This document shows, piece after piece, positions 18,072 through 29,047 of a stretch of DNA of 64,000 nt; the stretch's first letter is position 1; each line of letters begins with the position of its first letter. Location of the stretch: assembly GCF_030542965.1 (NCBI RefSeq), contig NZ_JAUAOA010000002.1, positions 124,001-188,000 of the forward strand. Direction: 5' to 3'. The DNA is from Azotosporobacter soli. Its GTDB lineage: Bacteria > Bacillota > Negativicutes > SG130. The notes under the pieces are model-generated. The model saw only the letters and a program-made list of their open reading frames with translations. It was not told where the DNA came from and did not search any database. Position numbers and translations under genes: made by a program.

Positions 18072-19607
18072 TTATTTTTCGATCAGGCTGACGCCATCCA
18101 TTTCCTGCGGCGTTTTCAGACCGGCCATTTCGAGAATGGTCGGCGCAATATCCGCCAGAATGCCGGAGCGCAGCTTGACGCCTTTGTATTTTTCCGAAAC
18201 CAGCACGAACGGCACCACATTGGTGGTATGCGCGGTAAACGGTTCACCCGAGACATGATCGAGCATGATGTCGGCATTGCCGTGATCCGCCGTGATACAA
18301 ACGACGCCGCCCTTGGCGCGAATCGCTTCGACCACGCGGCCCACACAGTTATCGACCGTGCGGATCGCAGTCTTTGCCGCATCGAGAATGCCGGTATGTC
18401 CGACCATATCGCCATTGGCATAGTTAAGAATGATCAGATCATGCGTACCGGCTTTGATCTGTTCCAGCAAACGGTCGGTGACTTCCACCGCGCTCATTTC
18501 CGGTTTCAGATCATAGGTTGCAACCTTCGGCGACGGTACCAACAGCCGTTCTTCGCCTGCACTCGGCTTTTCATCGCCGCCATTGAAGAAGAACGTCACA
18601 TGCGCGTATTTTTCCGTTTCGGCGATGCGCAGTTGTTTCAAACCGGCATCGGCAAACACTTCGCCCAGCGTGTTCTTCAGGTATTGAGGCTTGTAAGCGA
18701 CTTCAACCGCAAGATTTTCTTCATACTGCGTCAGCGTCGCGAACTGGAGCGGGAAATAGCGGCGAGCAAAGCCGTTAAACTCCGGATCGACAAACACCTG
18801 CGTCAGTTCTCTCGCCCGGTCAGGGCGGAAGTTAAAGAAGACAACCCCATCCTTTTCCTTGATGGCGCCTTCCTTGCCGTTGCCGATTACGGTCGGCAGG
18901 ACAAACTCGTCAGTTTCTCCTTTGGCATAGGACTGCTCTACGGCCTGCTTTGCGCTGGCGGCTGTTTCCCCCTGCCGCAGCACCAAAGCCTGATACGCTT
19001 TTTCCACCCGTTCCCACCGCTTGTCGCGGTCCATAGCATAGTAACGGCCGGATACGGTTGCAATTTTGCCGATGCCCATTTCCGCCAGCTTAGCTTCCAA
19101 TGCGGCAACATAGTCAATGCCGCTTGAAGGCGGCACATCACGGCCATCCAGGAATGCATGCACATATACTTCGCGCAGCCCCTTCTCTTTGGCCAACGCC
19201 AAGAGCGCATAGACATGATCGATGTGACTGTGGACGCCGCCGTCAGACAGCAGGCCCATTAAGTGCAGAGCGCCGCCCGCGGCTTTGGTCTTCTCGACCA
19301 CATCGCACAGCACAGGATTGGTGAAAAACTGGCCGTCGCGAATCGCTTTGGTAATGCGCGTCAATTCCTGATAGACCACACGGCCTGCGCCAATATTGAG
19401 ATGTCCCACTTCGGAGTTTCCCATTTGCCCCTCCGGCAAGCCTACGGCTTCGCCGGAACACTGCAGCGTCGTATGGGGATACATCTCCATGAGCAGATCC
19501 ATATGCGGGGTCGCGGTCTGCGCAATCGCATTATATGCGTCTTGCTGATCGCCAATCCCCCAGCCATCTAAAATCAACAATGCAATCGGTGCCTGCAATT
19601 TAGCCAC
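18072..19607 (-). CDS. gpmI: 2,3-bisphosphoglycerate-independent phosphoglycerate mutase
   Basis: Interconverts 3- and 2-phosphoglycerate through a phosphoserine. The 511-residue length fits GpmI. The alkaline-phosphatase-like metal site is seen as LLILDGWG near the start and DHGNAD near the end; the catalytic Ser is in [15 protein letters not shown]. The frame opens at TTG 19613, but AGGAGG is only two bases before it and eight before the in-frame GTG at 19607, which is chosen. It lies 12 bases after tpiA and 24 before eno. Confidence 0.97.
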   Translation of the reverse strand: MAKLQAPIALLILDGWGIGDQQDAYNAIAQTATPHMDLLMEMYPHTTLQCSGEAVGLPEGQMGNSEVGHLNIGAGRVVYQELTRITKAIRDGQFFTNPVLCDVVEKTKAAGGALHLMGLLSDGGVHSHIDHVYALLALAKEKGLREVYVHAFLDGRDVPPSSGIDYVAALEAKLAEMGIGKIATVSGRYYAMDRDKRWERVEKAYQALVLRQGETAASAKQAVEQSYAKGETDEFVLPTVIGNGKEGAIKEKDGVVFFNFRPDRARELTQVFVDPEFNGFARRYFPLQFATLTQYEENLAVEVAYKPQYLKNTLGEVFADAGLKQLRIAETEKYAHVTFFFNGGDEKPSAGEERLLVPSPKVATYDLKPEMSAVEVTDRLLEQIKAGTHDLIILNYANGDMVGHTGILDAAKTAIRTVDNCVGRVVEAIRAKGGVVCITADHGNADIMLDHVSGEPFTAHTTNVVPFVLVSEKYKGVKLRSGILADIAPTILEMAGLKTPQEMDGVSLIEK

Positions 19608-19619
19608 AATCAATTCCTC

Positions 19620-20369
19620 CTAAAACTTTACAATCTTGCTGAAACCTTCAGCGTCAAGGCTTGCGCCGCCGACCAATGCGCCGTCGATATCGCTTTTGCC
19701 CATCAGCTCGGCAATATTGTCGGCTTTTACGCTGCCGCCGTATTGGATACGGACTTTGTCCGCTACCGCTTGGCTAAACTGAGCAGCCACGGTGCGACGC
19801 ACAAACGCGCAAACGTCGTTTGCCTGGTCAGCCGAGGCAGTCAGGCCGGTACCGATCGCCCAGATCGGCTCGTAAGCGATGACGACTTTTTCCACTTCTT
19901 CGTTGGACAGGCCAGCAAGGCCCGCTTTGACCTGAGCGCCGACAACGGCTTCGGTGGTGCCGCCTTGACGTTCTTCGAGGCTTTCGCCGCAGCACATGAT
20001 CGGGATCAGTTTGCCGTCGAGAGCCGCTTTGACTTTCTTGTTAACGGTTTCGTCGGTTTCCGCGAAGTACTGGCGACGCTCGGAGTGGCCGACCAAGACA
20101 TATTCGCAGCAAACGTCGCGCAGCATTTCAGCGGTTACTTCGCCGGTGAAAGCGCCTTTTTTCTCGAAATGCATGTTTTGTGCACCCATGTGAATGTTCG
20201 TGTTGTTCAGCGCATTGGCCACTGCGACCAGCGTGGTGAACGGAGGGCAAACTACGATATCCACGTTTTTTGCATCGGCAGTCAGCTTGGCTAATTCCTG
20301 TACCAAAGTCACGCCTTCGCTGCTGGTTTTGTGCATTTTCCAGTTACCTGCAATAATCGGTCTACGCAT
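19620..20369 (-). CDS. tpiA: Triosephosphate isomerase
   Basis: Interconverts dihydroxyacetone phosphate and glyceraldehyde 3-phosphate. It has 249 residues. Visible are the substrate Lys in GNWKMHK, the electrophilic His in VGHSERR, the catalytic Glu in the AYEPIWAIGTG signature and the phosphate-binding IQYGGSV segment. A GGAGG site precedes the ATG. It sits within the glycolytic operon between pgk and gpmI. Confidence 0.98.
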   Translation of the reverse strand: MRRPIIAGNWKMHKTSSEGVTLVQELAKLTADAKNVDIVVCPPFTTLVAVANALNNTNIHMGAQNMHFEKKGAFTGEVTAEMLRDVCCEYVLVGHSERRQYFAETDETVNKKVKAALDGKLIPIMCCGESLEERQGGTTEAVVGAQVKAGLAGLSNEEVEKVVIAYEPIWAIGTGLTASADQANDVCAFVRRTVAAQFSQAVADKVRIQYGGSVKADNIAELMGKSDIDGALVGGASLDAEGFSKIVKF

Positions 20370-20397
20370 GATTCATACCTCCACTGTTTTGTTATTT

Positions 20398-21582
20398 TTA
20401 CTTGTCAGCCAAAGCCGCGATGCCCGGCAGAATTTTGCCTTCGAGATATTCGAGCGATGCGCCGCCGCCGGTGGAGATGTGAGTGATCTTGGCTGCAAGG
20501 CCCACTTTTTCCAAGGCTGCGATCGAATCGCCGCCGCCGACGATGCTGGTCGCGCTCGACGCAGCAACCGCTTTGGCAACGGTTTCGGTGCCGTTAGCAA
20601 ACGCGTCCATTTCAAATACGCCCATCGGTCCGTTCCAGACAACCGTCTTCGAACCTTCGAGCGCTTTCGCGTAAATCTCAGCAGTCTTCGGTCCGATATC
20701 GAGCGCCATCCACTCGGGATCAATCGCATCGATCGCCACCGCTTTATGAGCCGCATCCGCCGCGAATTTCTCCGCGATGACCACGTCTACCGGCAAGAGC
20801 AGGTTGACGCCGCGTTTCTTGGCCATTTCAATCAGGCTCTTAGCCAGCTCGAGCTTGTCCGCTTCCACTAAGGACTTGCCGGTCTGATAGCCTTGTGCGG
20901 CCAGGAACGTATTGGCCATGCCGCCGCCGATAATCAGCGTGTTGACTTTCGAGAGCAGATTTTCGATGACGCCGATCTTGTCCGATACTTTAGCGCCGCC
21001 AATGATCGCAACAAACGGAGCGACCGGGTTGGCAACGGTATTGCCGACGAACAGGATTTCTTTTTCCATCAGGAAGCCGGCCACAGCCGGAATGAATTTT
21101 GTGATCCCTTCGACCGAAGCATGCGCCCGGTGCGAAACGCCAAATGCGTCATTGACCAGCACATCGGCCAATACAGATAATTGACGGGAGAATTCCGGAT
21201 CGTTCTTTTCTTCTTCCTTATGAAAACGCAGGTTTTCTAACAGCAGGATCTGGCCGCCTTTGAGGGCTTTGGCCTTTTCTTCCGCTTCCGGGCCTACGCA
21301 ATCATTGGCGAATAAGACTTCGCGTCCGAGCAGCTTTGCCAGACGCTCCGCTACCGGTTTCAGCGAAAACTCAGGGACGACCGCACCTTTCGGACGGCCC
21401 AGATGACTGGCCAGAATGACCGCTGCATTTTGCGCAAGCAAGAATTCCAAAGTGGGCAGCGTTGCGCGAATACGGGTATCTTCGGTGATATTGCCGGCCT
21501 TGTCCATGGGGACGTTATAGTCTACCCGGACGAGGACCTTCTTGCCCATGACCACGATATCCTTAAGACTTTTCTTCTCCAT
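20398..21582 (-). CDS. pgk: Phosphoglycerate kinase
   Basis: Transfers the acyl phosphate of 1,3-bisphosphoglycerate to ADP. The protein has 394 residues from the ATG at 21582; the open frame runs to 21714, but that part crosses a hairpin and the gap stop and has no ribosome site. The family signature [12 protein letters not shown], the ASHLGRPKG substrate loop, the ENLRFHKEE segment, the [10 protein letters not shown] hinge and the C-terminal nucleotide loop GGGDSIAAL are all present. GGAGGG immediately follows the T-run of an intercistronic hairpin. Confidence 0.98.
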   Translation of the reverse strand: MEKKSLKDIVVMGKKVLVRVDYNVPMDKAGNITEDTRIRATLPTLEFLLAQNAAVILASHLGRPKGAVVPEFSLKPVAERLAKLLGREVLFANDCVGPEAEEKAKALKGGQILLLENLRFHKEEEKNDPEFSRQLSVLADVLVNDAFGVSHRAHASVEGITKFIPAVAGFLMEKEILFVGNTVANPVAPFVAIIGGAKVSDKIGVIENLLSKVNTLIIGGGMANTFLAAQGYQTGKSLVEADKLELAKSLIEMAKKRGVNLLLPVDVVIAEKFAADAAHKAVAIDAIDPEWMALDIGPKTAEIYAKALEGSKTVVWNGPMGVFEMDAFANGTETVAKAVAASSATSIVGGGDSIAALEKVGLAAKITHISTGGGASLEYLEGKILPGIAALADK

Positions 21583-21597
21583 GCTTATCCCTCCAAA

Positions 21598-21623
21598 AAG
21601 GGTCACAGCAGAGTGTGACCCTT
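21598..21623 (-). terminator. Hairpin between gap and pgk
   Basis: AAGGGTCACA and TGTGACCCTT form a 10-bp stem with a 6-base loop, followed by a T-run and at once by the pgk ribosome site. It may be a partial terminator or mRNA processing/stability element that sets gap expression above the distal genes. Confidence 0.75.
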
Positions 21624-21653
21624 CTTCTGTTCGTTTTTCAATTACGAAACGAC

Positions 21654-22685
<1,032 letters not shown>

Positions 22686-22734
22686 TTAATTTTTATATGC
22701 CTAACAACGCCGCCGGACGGCGGCATGTTGCTGC

Positions 22735-23757
22735 CTAAACAATCTCCCGGATCGCTTTCGCGCCTGCCTCATCGGTGATGAGAACGTCCTGGCCTCCGGC
22801 TCTGGTCACCGCGACGATGGCTTCGGCTTTGCGCCGTCCACCCGCTACCGCAATGACAAGTCCGATTCCCGCCAGGTCATCCAGGTGCAGCCCCAGGCTG
22901 CTGGTGATATAGATCGCCTTACCCTCGAGGGTAAAATAATGTCCCAGAACCTCGCCCACCGCGCCGCTGCTTTCCAGTTTGGCGATGAACTCTTCGTCAA
23001 AGCCGCGTCGCGCCGCCATTTCTCTGGCCTGCCCGATGCCGTTGACCAAAATGTTCGCCTGTTTGATCAGTTCGGTCACTTCGAGAATATTGCTGTTCTT
23101 GGCCCAGACCGGACCGACCATATCCTCGCTGACGCCTTCCGGCACATGCAGCAAGCGGTATCGTCCACCCAGTTTGTTGGCCATCGCCGCCGCAATGGTG
23201 TTGGCTTGGTATTCCACCCGTTCGCCAAGACCGCCTCGGGCCGGTACCACTGTGGTACTGGTTTTATTGTAATGGATGGCCGCTGCGACTTGCGCCATTA
23301 GCGACCCGCCGCTGACCGCCACCGTCATATTTTCCTGTAAGCACTGGTAAAGCATCTGCGCCGCTGCGCGCCCCAAATCCTGGTTGACGCCGCTGTCGGC
23401 TTCACAGTCGCCGGGAATGATCATCACCCGTTTCAAGCCGAGCTTTTGACAAAGTTCCGTCTCTAACGCGCTCAAACCATGAAGTTCGCGGACATACTCG
23501 GCCAGTTCAAGAACCAACTGCTGCCCTTCCGGTGTGATCGTCATGCCAAGCGGCGATAAATCAATCAATCCCGCCTGCTTAAGAAAGTCGATCTGCGCAC
23601 GCACGATTCGCTCGCTGCGATCCATCTGCGCCGCAAGACCGCGCCGTCCTACCGGACCGACATTGGCGATGTGGCGTAGCAGTTCATAGCGTTGCGCCAA
23701 ACTTTCCACCAGCTCAGGAGCAATTTTGCGTTGTAATCTGACCACTTGATTCCACAT
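22735..23757 (-). CDS. cggR: Central glycolytic genes repressor CggR
   Basis: SorC-family repressor that in Bacillus responds to fructose-1,6-bisphosphate and represses its own operon. It has 340 residues. The N-terminal part (about 1-85) is a winged helix-turn-helix (LLRHIANVGPVGRRGLAAQM, SERIVRAQIDFLKQAGLID); the rest is the sugar-phosphate-binding domain with the VAVSGGSLMAQVA loop. AGGGAGA lies upstream of the ATG. Two GGGAC-type palindromes directly in front of the gene are the probable autoregulatory operator. Confidence 0.96.
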   Translation of the reverse strand: MWNQVVRLQRKIAPELVESLAQRYELLRHIANVGPVGRRGLAAQMDRSERIVRAQIDFLKQAGLIDLSPLGMTITPEGQQLVLELAEYVRELHGLSALETELCQKLGLKRVMIIPGDCEADSGVNQDLGRAAAQMLYQCLQENMTVAVSGGSLMAQVAAAIHYNKTSTTVVPARGGLGERVEYQANTIAAAMANKLGGRYRLLHVPEGVSEDMVGPVWAKNSNILEVTELIKQANILVNGIGQAREMAARRGFDEEFIAKLESSGAVGEVLGHYFTLEGKAIYITSSLGLHLDDLAGIGLVIAVAGGRRKAEAIVAVTRAGGQDVLITDEAGAKAIREIV

Positions 23758-23768
23758 TTATTCTCCCT

Positions 23769-23805
23769 GGGACTTTTTATGTCCCCCTGGAACATTTTAT
23801 GTCCC
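23769..23805 (-). promoter_or_regulatory. Probable CggR operator (tandem sites)
   Basis: Two hyphenated palindromes on the minus strand, GGGACATAAAATGTTCC (23805-23789) and GGGACATAAAAAGTCCC (23785-23769), repeat every 20 bp. They resemble the tandem GGGAC-N6-TGTC sites bound by Bacillus CggR and end about 11 bases before the cggR start. Confidence 0.82.
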
Positions 23806-23945
23806 ATAAGCATAAAAAAATATATGCCGGTATTTTATTTCCTCTATCTATCTCTCTTTTTAAGTTTCGCTGTTGGAAATAAAACTCCTGCCGCCAGACG
23901 AAGAAAATTAAATATATACAAAATACCAAATAATTACATAATGTA

Positions 23946-24022
23946 CAATAAAAATACGAAGACCCTACGCAAAGCAGGAGAATGCCAGAAGCGGCAGATC
24001 CGTTTCTCGGGCCTTCGTTATT
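23946..24022 (-). terminator. pyk terminator
   Basis: ACGAAGGCCC pairs with GGGTCTTCGT around a 40-base structured loop, followed by ATTTTTATT on the minus strand, 28 bases after the pyk stop. Confidence 0.7.
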
Positions 24023-24049
24023 TTATTTTAGCAACAGTCCAAAACGAGT

Positions 24050-25792
24050 TTAGCGCGCGTTGGTTTCACCACGGTAGACCAGACCGCGGCTGGTGTCAAC
24101 CGTGACAATGCTGCCGTCCGTCAGGCGTTCGGTCGCGCCATCGACGCCGACCAAGACCGGGATACTGCAATTGATGCCGACGATCGCCGCATGTGAGGTC
24201 AGGCCGCCTTCTTCCGCAATAACCGCGGAAGCTTTTGCCGCATAGGCCGCCGTTTCTTCGTCAACGCCGCTGATGACCAGAATGTCACCGGCTTTGAACT
24301 TCGTCTGAACGTCTTTGAACGAATGCGCTACGCAAACTTTGCCGGTAGCGGAGGTTTGGCCGATGCCTACGCCGCGCAGCAGCACATTGCCGACCACATG
24401 AACGCGAACCATGTTCGTCGTGCCGCTCATGCCCATCGGCACGCCCGCAGTGATGACGACCAAGTCGCCTTCTTTGACAACGCCGGATTCCAGCGAACTT
24501 GCCACTGCCTTTTCAACCATCTCGTCGCTGTTTTTGACAGCGCCGCGCAGGATCGGCTGTACGCCCCAGAGGAGCAGCATTTTACGCAGTGCGGATTCGC
24601 TCGGCGTAACCGCGAGAATATTGGCTTGCGGACGATATTTCGATACCATGCGAGCCGTGTAGCCTGTTGTCGTATCGGTCAGGATCGCAGCCGCGTTCAG
24701 TTCTTGCGCGATTTGTACTGTCGCGTGGCTGATTGCCTCCGTCGTGGTACGCTGCGTTGCCGCGGTTATTTCTTTGTATTTCAAGGCCGCTTCGGTACGG
24801 ATCGCGATACGCGCCATCGTTTCAACGGCTTCTACCGGATAATCGCCCTGTGCGGTTTCACCGCTCAGCATGATCGCATCGGTGCCGTCCATGATTGCAT
24901 TGGCCACGTCGCTTGCTTCGGCACGGGTCGGACGCGGGTTATTGACCATCGATTCGAGCATTTGCGTCGCGGTGATAACCGGTTTGCCGGCCTTATTGCA
25001 TTTCTCGATGATTTCTTTTTGTACGAGCGGCACTTCTTCGGCCGGGATTTCAACGCCCAGATCGCCGCGCGCAACCATGATGCCGTCGGAAACTTTGATA
25101 ATTTCGTCGACATTCTTTACGCCTTCAGCATTTTCGATTTTAGGAATGATCAACATATCTACGCCGGCTTCTTCGAGCAGCTTGCGGATCGTAAGCACGT
25201 CAGCCGCACGTTGTACGAACGAAGGCGCAACGATGTCCATGCCCAGTTTCGCGCCGAACAGCACATCGGCAATGTCCTGCTCGGACAAAGGCGGCAGATT
25301 CAAAGCTACGCCAGGCGCAGCAACGCGTTTGCGGTTGCCGATGCCGCCCGTATTGAGAACGGTCGTATGGATGTCATCGCCTTCGATCTTGTCGACATTC
25401 AGGCAGACAAGGCCGTCGGAAAGCAGAATCTGGTCGCCGGCTTTCACTTCCTGCGGCAGGTATTTATGGTTGACGGAACAAATTTCAACCGTACCTTCCA
25501 CGTCACGCGAAGTCAGGATGAATTTTTGATCCTTTTTCAAAACGACTTTGCCTTCTTTAAAGAGACCGAGACGCATTTCAGGTCCCTTGGTGTCAAGCAG
25601 CAACGCGACCGGCTTGCCTACTTTGGCAGAAGCGGCACGCACCATCTCGATACGGGCGCCATGTTCGGCATGATCGCCATGGGAGAAGTTAAAACGAGCG
25701 ACATTCATGCCGGCTTCGATCATTTTTTCCATAATCCCCGGTTTTTCGGTACTAGGACCTTGGGTACAAACGATTTTAGTTTTTTTCATCAT
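24050..25792 (-). CDS. pyk: Pyruvate kinase with C-terminal PEP-utiliser domain
   Basis: Makes ATP and pyruvate from PEP. At 580 residues it exceeds the roughly 470 of a minimal enzyme because of an added C-terminal swivelling PEP-utilising domain (about 480-580, with the EEGGLTSHAAIVG motif), as in Geobacillus pyruvate kinase. The core shows KIVCTQGPS, MNVARFNFSHGD, DTKGPEMR, the catalytic MVARGDLGVEIPAEEVP signature and SGETAQGDYPVE. The two adjacent ATGs at 25792 and 25789 are both possible starts. It is transcribed separately from the cggR operon, ending in its own terminator. Confidence 0.97.
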   Translation of the reverse strand: MMKKTKIVCTQGPSTEKPGIMEKMIEAGMNVARFNFSHGDHAEHGARIEMVRAASAKVGKPVALLLDTKGPEMRLGLFKEGKVVLKKDQKFILTSRDVEGTVEICSVNHKYLPQEVKAGDQILLSDGLVCLNVDKIEGDDIHTTVLNTGGIGNRKRVAAPGVALNLPPLSEQDIADVLFGAKLGMDIVAPSFVQRAADVLTIRKLLEEAGVDMLIIPKIENAEGVKNVDEIIKVSDGIMVARGDLGVEIPAEEVPLVQKEIIEKCNKAGKPVITATQMLESMVNNPRPTRAEASDVANAIMDGTDAIMLSGETAQGDYPVEAVETMARIAIRTEAALKYKEITAATQRTTTEAISHATVQIAQELNAAAILTDTTTGYTARMVSKYRPQANILAVTPSESALRKMLLLWGVQPILRGAVKNSDEMVEKAVASSLESGVVKEGDLVVITAGVPMGMSGTTNMVRVHVVGNVLLRGVGIGQTSATGKVCVAHSFKDVQTKFKAGDILVISGVDEETAAYAAKASAVIAEEGGLTSHAAIVGINCSIPVLVGVDGATERLTDGSIVTVDTSRGLVYRGETNAR

Positions 25793-25815
25793 GTTTTTAC
25801 ATACACTCCACTTAT

Positions 25816-27735
25816 TTATTTTGTTGCTTTGGCGGCTTTACGTATGACGTCGTAGACTTCGTCCTTCGCCTCAATAAAGCCGTTGAGATTGACGCGTTTC
25901 ATCAAATCGGCCTGTCGGCCGACGCGATCGGTCGTTTCCATGAACGCCGTCTTGAGATCCGCCAGCAGCTTGGCATCCAAGCCGCCGCGCGCCGCAATCG
26001 CATCTTTAGGAATCGGCTCGGTGCGCGCGAGAATTGTCAGGCCTTGCACCTTGGCGCCATGCGCTTTCGCCGTATCAAAAGCTTCCGAGTAAGTTCCGCC
26101 GGCATCGACGACACCTTCGAGAATTCCGTCGATGACCCGGTTGTGACTGCCTAAGAAAGATGTCTCGCCGAAGAACGTATCCGGGTTTTTCCCCTGTTCC
26201 AACAGCATCGCCCTGGGATATACATACCCGGACGCCGACTGGCGGTCTACAAAGGCAAAACGTTTGCCCCGCAAGCTATCCAACGATGCAAATTCATTAC
26301 GCGCCACAATATAACCGATATAGGAAGCATTGTTGTTGACCACCGCCGTTACCAGCGGAATAACATTGCCTCGTTCCTTAGCGGAAACATAGGCAAATGG
26401 AGAAAACCAGCCTACATCGATCGTTCCGTTCAACAAGGAACGTCCCAACGAATCATAGTCTGAAACGATGATCACCCTTGCCTGTCGGCCGACTTTTTTG
26501 GCGACTTCCTCCAAAATCGGACCATAGGTTTCTTTGATGATCTTCGGTGAAGTAAACGGATTAAAGCCGAATACCAGTTCATGCGGTTTCTTAAACAATA
26601 CGGCCACTTCCTGGATCTTGTCAACCGCACGCGTCATCTCCGTCGTGAATTCACTGATTTCATCGATGCTCCGTTCCTGTTGACCGATGCTGGCCAGCGC
26701 CTCTTGCGTGCTGCCGGCGATTTCGACCGTACCATTGCCGATTGTCTCAACCGCGACCGCCATCTGTTCGGTTGTCGACTGTTGATCGGACGACAGTTGG
26801 CACAGACGGCTGACCGTCTCTTCAATACTGCGCACCGTGCCTACAATGCTGTCCATACTGGAGGCGGACTGCTGCGCCATCTGTTCCATGCCGTCAATTT
26901 TCGTCTTGCCGGCCTGCATGCTCAGTGTGGCATTATGCGTTTTTTCCGTGATATCTTTTACCGTAGTTTCGACTTCATGCGTGATCGCTTCGCTCTCACT
27001 GGCCAGTTTACGCACTTCCTCGGCTACGACGGCAAAACCGCGCCCTTGCTCACCGGCCCGGGCCGCTTCGATCGCCGCATTCAGCGCCAGCAGATTCGTC
27101 TGGCTGGCAATGCCTTGGATCTTGCCGACAAACTCGCCGATTTTCTTAGTTGCAGCGTTCAGCTCTTCCATCGCTGTTACCGAAGCCTGCACGACCTGCG
27201 CCACTTCGAGCATCGTACGGCTCGATGCCAAAATGGCCTGTTGACTTTGCGCCGCCATTTCCGACGATTCACGGCATTGTTTCATCGCATCGCGGGAGGC
27301 ATTGGCCACAACGGCCGAGTTGGCCGCGATTTCCTCGACGCCCGCCGAAGTTTCTTCCGCACTGCTCGCTGTCGTCTCGCTTTCGCGCGCGATCTCTTTC
27401 GCCTTATTCGCCAATCTGTTGAGCGCTGTCCGGCTTTGACCGACCAACCATGCCAATTGCTGCGAAATAAAAGATAAGTTCTCGGCAATATCATACATAT
27501 TGGCATCGGGACAATCATTGCTCACTGACGTTTGCGCCAAGGTCGCCGCCGGGCGCGTCTCTTTTTCTCCCGCCTCCGGCGTTATACCCTTGAGCACTGC
27601 CGCCGAGATTCCCGCAAGAATCACGACGAGCAGCATACTCCACAGACTACCGACAGACTGCGCCAGCCATACGGCCAGAGCGCCCGTCACCATGATCGCC
27701 GCCAGATGGAAAAACATCACCTTTCTCCCGTTCAC
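25816..27735 (-). CDS. Chemoreceptor fused to a C-terminal PhnD-like binding domain
   Basis: 639-residue hybrid. Two adjacent transmembrane helices (about 7-26 and 31-49) with only a few residues between them leave no periplasmic sensor. A methyl-accepting signalling helix pair follows (about 80-380), with the conserved hairpin tip [40 protein letters not shown] at about 207-245. Residues about 386-639 match the PhnD phosphate/phosphite/phosphonate-binding fold ([39 protein letters not shown]). With both ends on the same side as the signalling tip, the binding domain is predicted to be cytoplasmic. The start is GTG at 27735, seven bases after AAGGGGG. The true ligand is unknown. Confidence 0.9.
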   Translation of the reverse strand: MNGRKVMFFHLAAIMVTGALAVWLAQSVGSLWSMLLVVILAGISAAVLKGITPEAGEKETRPAATLAQTSVSNDCPDANMYDIAENLSFISQQLAWLVGQSRTALNRLANKAKEIARESETTASSAEETSAGVEEIAANSAVVANASRDAMKQCRESSEMAAQSQQAILASSRTMLEVAQVVQASVTAMEELNAATKKIGEFVGKIQGIASQTNLLALNAAIEAARAGEQGRGFAVVAEEVRKLASESEAITHEVETTVKDITEKTHNATLSMQAGKTKIDGMEQMAQQSASSMDSIVGTVRSIEETVSRLCQLSSDQQSTTEQMAVAVETIGNGTVEIAGSTQEALASIGQQERSIDEISEFTTEMTRAVDKIQEVAVLFKKPHELVFGFNPFTSPKIIKETYGPILEEVAKKVGRQARVIIVSDYDSLGRSLLNGTIDVGWFSPFAYVSAKERGNVIPLVTAVVNNNASYIGYIVARNEFASLDSLRGKRFAFVDRQSASGYVYPRAMLLEQGKNPDTFFGETSFLGSHNRVIDGILEGVVDAGGTYSEAFDTAKAHGAKVQGLTILARTEPIPKDAIAARGGLDAKLLADLKTAFMETTDRVGRQADLMKRVNLNGFIEAKDEVYDVIRKAAKATK

Positions 27736-27818
27736 TGGTAATCCCCCTTAACTTTCTACGAATTTATATCGCATTTTTAGCTTAGGTTCCTCTGGAGATC
27801 GATAGGGTTCGATAGACA

Positions 27819-29030
27819 TTACTTTTTCGCTTCATACGCCTGACGCAACAGACTCATCGGATGAACAGCCTTAACGCCGGCACCGTGCGTAATCTGCAGA
27901 CGGCAAGTGCCGCAATCGCAAACCGCAGTATCCACGCCGCTTTCTTTGATCGTTTCAAACAGTTTTGCGCCTACGGTCATTGCGATGTCATACTTATCCG
28001 CTTTGAAACCGTAATTGCCCGAGATGCCGCAGCAGCCCGCATCGGCGTTTTCGATCGTCAGGCCAGGAATCATTTCCAGCAAATCAAGCGCCGGCAAGCC
28101 GTAACCCTGCACGCGCAGATGGCAAGGCGCATGGTACATGTAGCGATGCTCGATTGCGCCGAATTCTTTATTCAAACGGCCTTTTTCGTCCAGGTTCACA
28201 AGGAATTCCGTCGCATCATAAAGCATCTTGGCATTTTCCGCCAGACCATCGATCTCGAACAGTTCCTGGTATTCCTGTTTCAGCATCAGACCGCAGCTGG
28301 TGCAGCAGGTGATCACAGGAATTCCTTTGTCAGTCCATTTTTTCATAATCGCGGTATTCTTCTTGGCGTTTTGCTCGCACTCTTCCAAATAACCGGTGAC
28401 CAAAAGCGGCGAACCGCAGCAGACAAAATCTTCTTCGACAATCACTTCATACTTATTGGCCTGCATGACGGCGACGAAGTCCATGCCGACCTGCGGATCC
28501 TGATAGTTAATGAAGCAACCGGGATAAAAAACAACTTTGTCAGGGTAGCTGGTTTGCTTCAGTTCTTTGAATTGCTTAATAAACGAAGTGCCCGCGTAAG
28601 TCAGCGGCAGTTTGTCGGAAATACCGATCGCATTCATTATGCCGAACGCTTTGCCGACCTGCATGCCGAGGTTGGCAAAAAAAGCGCCCGCCGGCAATGC
28701 ACTGATCAGTTTACCCATTTTTTCGCCGTGACCCAGCATCTCGTCGCGCATCGACTGCTTGCGCGTCTTAAAGTACTGCGCACGTGCCTTCATATTCAGC
28801 GTCGAGATCGGCACGCCGGACGGGCAAGCCATATCACAGTTCTTACAGTTCGAGCAATACTCGAGCGAAGGCTCCACGTCGTCTTGCGACAGACGCATCC
28901 GTTCCAAGGCAGGGCCCATCATTTTGGGACCGCGAAATTTGCGCGTCGCTGCCGTTACCGGGCAATGAGAAATACAAGACGTGCAAGCTGTACAACTATC
29001 TGGATTTATATCATTATGATGTTTGCTCAT
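27819..29030 (-). CDS. glpC: Anaerobic glycerol-3-phosphate dehydrogenase subunit C
   Basis: Iron-sulfur subunit that passes electrons from GlpAB to membrane quinone. It has 403 residues. Two [4Fe-4S] motifs lie near the N-terminus (CTACTSCISHCP and CSNCKNCDMACP), followed by two CCG domains (CCGSPLLV, about 205; CCGISGNYG, about 335) typical of the HdrD/GlpC family. It is last in the glpA-glpB-glpC operon, 17 bases after glpB. Confidence 0.96.
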   Translation of the reverse strand: MSKHHNDINPDSCTACTSCISHCPVTAATRKFRGPKMMGPALERMRLSQDDVEPSLEYCSNCKNCDMACPSGVPISTLNMKARAQYFKTRKQSMRDEMLGHGEKMGKLISALPAGAFFANLGMQVGKAFGIMNAIGISDKLPLTYAGTSFIKQFKELKQTSYPDKVVFYPGCFINYQDPQVGMDFVAVMQANKYEVIVEEDFVCCGSPLLVTGYLEECEQNAKKNTAIMKKWTDKGIPVITCCTSCGLMLKQEYQELFEIDGLAENAKMLYDATEFLVNLDEKGRLNKEFGAIEHRYMYHAPCHLRVQGYGLPALDLLEMIPGLTIENADAGCCGISGNYGFKADKYDIAMTVGAKLFETIKESGVDTAVCDCGTCRLQITHGAGVKAVHPMSLLRQAYEAKK

Positions 29031-29047
29031 TTTTTCGTTTCCTCTCC

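Noticed and set aside
24323-25855. 510-codon plus-strand frame opposite pyk
   Set aside because: Shadow of the codon bias of pyruvate kinase; no recognisable domain.
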